A DNA stretch of 17,603 nt from JANRIZ01 sp033764445 (GTDB taxonomy: Bacteria > Verrucomicrobiota > Verrucomicrobiia > JAWXBN01). Positions 15,056-17,603 of this stretch are shown here, in pieces (positions within the stretch are counted from its first letter, which is position 1; every line of letters begins with the position of its first letter). The DNA is taken from assembly GCA_033764445.1 (NCBI GenBank), contig JANRIZ010000175.1:1-17603 (forward strand). Reading direction: 5' to 3'. The position numbers and the translations under genes were made by a program. The notes beneath the pieces are model-generated. The model saw only the letters and a program-made list of their open reading frames with translations, had not been told where the DNA came from and did no database searches.

Positions 15056-15739
15056 ATGCCTCAAAAAATACTGGTCATTGATGACGAAGCCGACGTTTTG
15101 GACCTTGTCATTTTCAATCTGAAAAACGCCGGGTTCTCCACGGTCACGGCGGAAAATGGCGAGATCGCCGTGCAGAAAGCCCGGGACGAGAGACCGGATT
15201 TGATCGTGCTCGACCTCATGCTTCCCGGAACCAATGGCCTCGATGTCTGCAAAATTTTAAAGAAGGATTCCATAACTGCCAGAATTCCCATAATTATTCT
15301 CACGGCCAAAGGCGAGGTCGTGGACAAGGTTCTGGGTCTCGAACTGGGTGCGGATGATTATATTACTAAACCTTTCAGCCCGCGTGAACTGGTGCTCCGG
15401 ATCAAATCCGTCCTCCGCCGCCGGGTGGAGACAGACGTGGCGGATATCCTCAAAATCGGCGACATCACCCTCGACCGTGCCCGCCACCAGGTGCTCATCC
15501 GCGACAAATCCGTCGATTTGACCGCCACGGAATTCCGTCTGCTGGCCCTTTTGATGGAGCGGCGCGGACGGGTCCAGAGCCGTGACCGTCTGCTGCAGGA
15601 TGTCTGGGATTACTCCAGCTCCGTGGACACACGCACCGTGGATACCCACGTCCGGCGTTTGCGAAAAAAACTCGGGAAAAACTGCCGTTACATTGAAACC
15701 ACCCGCGGGGTGGGTTATCGTTTTGCCGATGAGGGATAA
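15056..15739 (+). CDS. phoB: Response regulator, PhoB/OmpR family
   Basis: A 227-aa DNA-binding response regulator. The receiver domain (residues 3-120) has the acidic pocket (Asp9, Asp10), the phosphoacceptor Asp53 in VLDLMLPGTNG, the switch Thr83 (ILTAKGE) and Lys105 (ITKPFSPRE). The OmpR/PhoB winged-helix domain (about 130-224) ends with the typical DTRTVDTHVRRLRKKLG and RGVGYRF. The start is ATG at 15056 (MPQKILVIDDE), which gives the standard N-terminus; an upstream TTG at 15005 is open but adds unneeded residues. The sensor kinase gene follows after 9 nt. The pairing and order are those of phoB-phoR, which control phosphate starvation genes, but no pst or phoU gene is in view, so the signal is not proven. 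Confidence 0.9.
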   Translation: MPQKILVIDDEADVLDLVIFNLKNAGFSTVTAENGEIAVQKARDERPDLIVLDLMLPGTNGLDVCKILKKDSITARIPIIILTAKGEVVDKVLGLELGADDYITKPFSPRELVLRIKSVLRRRVETDVADILKIGDITLDRARHQVLIRDKSVDLTATEFRLLALLMERRGRVQSRDRLLQDVWDYSSSVDTRTVDTHVRRLRKKLGKNCRYIETTRGVGYRFADEG

Positions 15740-15748
15740 CCCCGGGCA

Positions 15749-17038
15749 ATGATCAATCTTTTGGAAGCGGCCGGTCTTGTGGCACTCGGTGCGGGTGGCA
15801 CCCTCCTGTGGGCCTATCTCCGCTGGGGCCGTCCCTGGGGCAGGATGGCGGAGAGTCTGGAGGAGGTCGAAAGTGGCAACTTCCGCACGCTCCTGCCAAA
15901 TTTCCAACACCGCGAACAGGCCCGCTGCCTCCGCGCCCTCGACGATCTGCGCCAGCAGATGCTCCTCCAGCAACAACGCATTTCCTCCGAGGATTTCGAC
16001 CTGAAGGCCATCCTGGGCGGCATGGTCGAGGGGGTGATGGTGCTGGACGCCTCGGGAAAAATCCGCCTGGCCAACAAACGACTGACCGAAATCCTCCACC
16101 TGACGAGTCCGCCCGTGGGTAAAACCATTCTGGAGGCCACACTCAACAAGGACCTGCGCGAAATCTGCCAGCAGGCCTTTGCGGAAGGGGAGGTGCTGAA
16201 TTTTCCCCTGATGCTCGAACATCCACGCGACCGCTTCCTGGAAATCAATGCCGTCCGCCTCAGCGAAGTCACCGGCAAACCGGCGGGCGTGGTCATGGTC
16301 TGCCACGACGTCACCCGCATCCGGGAACTCGAAAAGGTCCGGAAGGAATTTGTCGCCAATGTGTCGCACGAGTTGCGTACCCCGCTCTCGGTCATCAAGG
16401 GCTACGTGGAAACCCTGCTCGATCTGGACCTCGCCGATCAGGCGCAGACCCGCAAATTTCTCGAAATCATCGAAAAACACACCCACCGTCTCTCCTCCCT
16501 GATCGGCGACGTGCTCGAACTCTCCCAGCTCGAATCCAACAAACTCAAACTGCGCCCCCATCCTGTCCGTCTCCCGGAACTGTGCGAAAAGGTCCTGCTC
16601 TCGCTCCAGCCTCTGGCCGAAAAACGCAGCATCCGCATCGAGCTGACCCCCGTGGCCCACCCCGCCGAGGTCCTCGTGGATGTCAAACTCATCGAACGGG
16701 TCATCTACAACCTGCTCGACAACGCCCTCAAATACACCCCGGTGGGCGGCCATATCCGCATCCTTTACAGGCAGGACCCGGAAACGGCCACCCTCTCGGT
16801 CTCCGACAACGGCGTGGGCATCCCACCCGCGGACCTGCCCCGGGTCTTTGAACGGTTCTATCGCGTGGACAAGTCCCGCTCCAACGAGGTCAGCGGCACG
16901 GGACTGGGTCTTTCAATCGCCAAACACATCGTCCAGAACCACGGCGGCAGAATCTGGGTCGAAAGTCTCCCGGGCAAGGGCTCCACCTTCTCGTTCCTGA
17001 TTCCCTTCTCCTCCGCCGCAAAATCCTCGGCCTCCTGA
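15749..17038 (+). CDS. phoR: PhoR-type sensor histidine kinase
   Basis: A 429-aa membrane sensor kinase, partner of the response regulator encoded 9 nt upstream. Order: one membrane segment (about 4-25), a linker rich in Gln/Arg (50-80), a PAS domain (about 84-190), the HisKA dimerisation helix with His207 in VANVSHELRTPLS, and a HATPase domain. That domain has the N box (NLLDNALKYTP, 321-331), G1 (DNGVGIP, 353-359), F box (FERFYR, 367-372) and G2 (GTGLGLSIAKH, 383-393). All catalytic motifs are intact. There is no periplasmic domain: the chain begins at the membrane segment, so the signal is probably sensed in the membrane, by the PAS domain or through a partner such as PhoU. The PhoR label follows domain order and the phoB-like neighbour; the stimulus is not shown. 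Confidence 0.88.
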   Translation: MINLLEAAGLVALGAGGTLLWAYLRWGRPWGRMAESLEEVESGNFRTLLPNFQHREQARCLRALDDLRQQMLLQQQRISSEDFDLKAILGGMVEGVMVLDASGKIRLANKRLTEILHLTSPPVGKTILEATLNKDLREICQQAFAEGEVLNFPLMLEHPRDRFLEINAVRLSEVTGKPAGVVMVCHDVTRIRELEKVRKEFVANVSHELRTPLSVIKGYVETLLDLDLADQAQTRKFLEIIEKHTHRLSSLIGDVLELSQLESNKLKLRPHPVRLPELCEKVLLSLQPLAEKRSIRIELTPVAHPAEVLVDVKLIERVIYNLLDNALKYTPVGGHIRILYRQDPETATLSVSDNGVGIPPADLPRVFERFYRVDKSRSNEVSGTGLGLSIAKHIVQNHGGRIWVESLPGKGSTFSFLIPFSSAAKSSAS

Positions 17039-17090
17039 GCCATCCGTACGCGAGAATTTCGCTGCCATTGCGCCGGATCCATGATTGAAT

Positions 17091-17603
17091 ATGACCATGT
17101 CCAAGCCCGGCACAATGCCCTGGATGTTATGTATGGGATTGATCAGCCTTCTCCTTTCAGCCCACGGCAAACCGCTCAATACCGGTGATAAAGCCCCGCA
17201 TGTCTACGGCCGGGACCCCGACGGGAAAAAGGTCCGTCTGGCGGATTTCTACAAAAGCGGGTACACGCTCGTCTATTTTTATCCGAAATCGGATACACCC
17301 GGATGCACCGCGCAGGCGTGCAATGTGCGCGACAGTTACGAATCCCTCCAAAAGGCGGGGGTCACGGTCATCGGCGTGAGCACGGATTCCCCGGAGTCCC
17401 AGAAAAAGTTCCGCGACAAATACAGACTGCCCTTCCTGCTGCTGGCCGATCCGGAAAGGGACATCGTCAATGCCTTCGGTGTACCCACGATCAAACTTGT
17501 CGGCCTGGCCTCACGCCAGAGTTTTCTCATCAAGGACGGGATCATCGTCTGGCGCGACCTCGATGCCACCCCCAAAAGACAGGCCGAGGACGTTCTCAAG
17601 GCA
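17091..17603 (+). CDS. Secreted peroxiredoxin, BCP/PrxQ type (partial, cut by window end)
   Basis: A thiol peroxidase of the AhpC/TSA superfamily that reduces hydrogen peroxide and organic peroxides. 171 codons are present before the window ends without a stop. The active site is YPKSDTPGCTAQACNVRD (residues 64-81), with peroxidatic Cys72 and a Cys77 at the CX4C spacing of BCP/PrxQ enzymes. GVSTDSPESQKKF, the LLADPE turn and FGVPTIK follow. Unlike usual cytosolic BCP, it starts with a hydrophobic leader (about residues 9-24, ending LLLSAHG) that looks like a signal peptide, so it probably works in the periplasm. The start is ATG at 17091 or 17097, both in frame after a TGA at 17082; no SD. 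It follows the phoR-like gene by 52 nt and may be co-transcribed. Confidence 0.88.
   Translation, partial: MTMSKPGTMPWMLCMGLISLLLSAHGKPLNTGDKAPHVYGRDPDGKKVRLADFYKSGYTLVYFYPKSDTPGCTAQACNVRDSYESLQKAGVTVIGVSTDSPESQKKFRDKYRLPFLLLADPERDIVNAFGVPTIKLVGLASRQSFLIKDGIIVWRDLDATPKRQAEDVLKA

Noticed and set aside
15257..16753. 498-aa minus-strand frame across the phoB-phoR region
   Set aside because: It lies opposite two genes with complete catalytic motifs, and its His/Asp/Glu/Phe-rich translation reflects reverse reading of their codons.

Overview
The window comes from a Gram-negative, LPS-making bacterium with GC-rich coding sequence. It holds the core of outer-membrane assembly (bamA, skp/ompH, lpxD), a lipid A late acyltransferase and a cluster of LPS-type glycosyltransferases. 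I suspect Verrucomicrobiota or a related PVC lineage, from the gene mix, the sparse Shine-Dalgarno (SD) sequences and the 9-nt periodic intergenic sequence. That is inference; I could not test it.

Layout. (1) 1-1472, minus strand: two unrecognised genes, one encoding a single-pass membrane protein with an acidic Pro/Glu-rich cytoplasmic arm and an external coiled coil, then a small protein started at TTG behind a strong SD. (2) 1473-2023: an AT-richer island with spaced ATTCAAT-type motifs and an overlapping hicB-hicA toxin-antitoxin pair. (3) 2057-6884, minus strand: a glycosyltransferase run in transcription order waaQ-like GT9, second GT9, a 347-nt gene-free stretch made of five short-period repeat blocks, third GT9, and a GT4 joined to it by an ATGA overlap. 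A further GT4 (6918-8027) is divergent, with only 33 nt between the start codons. (4) 8076-12508, minus strand: bamA, skp, lpxD, then a small secreted Pro/Tyr-rich protein. A good sigma70-like promoter precedes bamA and a terminator-like hairpin lies between bamA and skp. (5) 12601-13734, minus strand: an M42-type metallopeptidase. (6) 14016-17603, plus strand: an LpxL/HtrB acyltransferase, a PhoB-PhoR type two-component pair and a secreted BCP-type peroxiredoxin cut by the window edge.

How they fit. LpxD and the LpxL-like enzyme make and finish lipid A in the inner membrane. The GT9/GT4 enzymes would extend core sugars on it. Skp and BamA deliver and insert outer-membrane proteins. The two-component system and peroxiredoxin look like a separate regulatory/stress unit.

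Most of the window is ordinary envelope-biogenesis DNA. I do not see a clear undescribed system. The best second looks are the repeat mosaic at 4355-4622, the two-gene coiled-coil unit at 1-1472, and the motif array beside hicBA. No rRNA, tRNA, CRISPR array or insertion sequence was seen.
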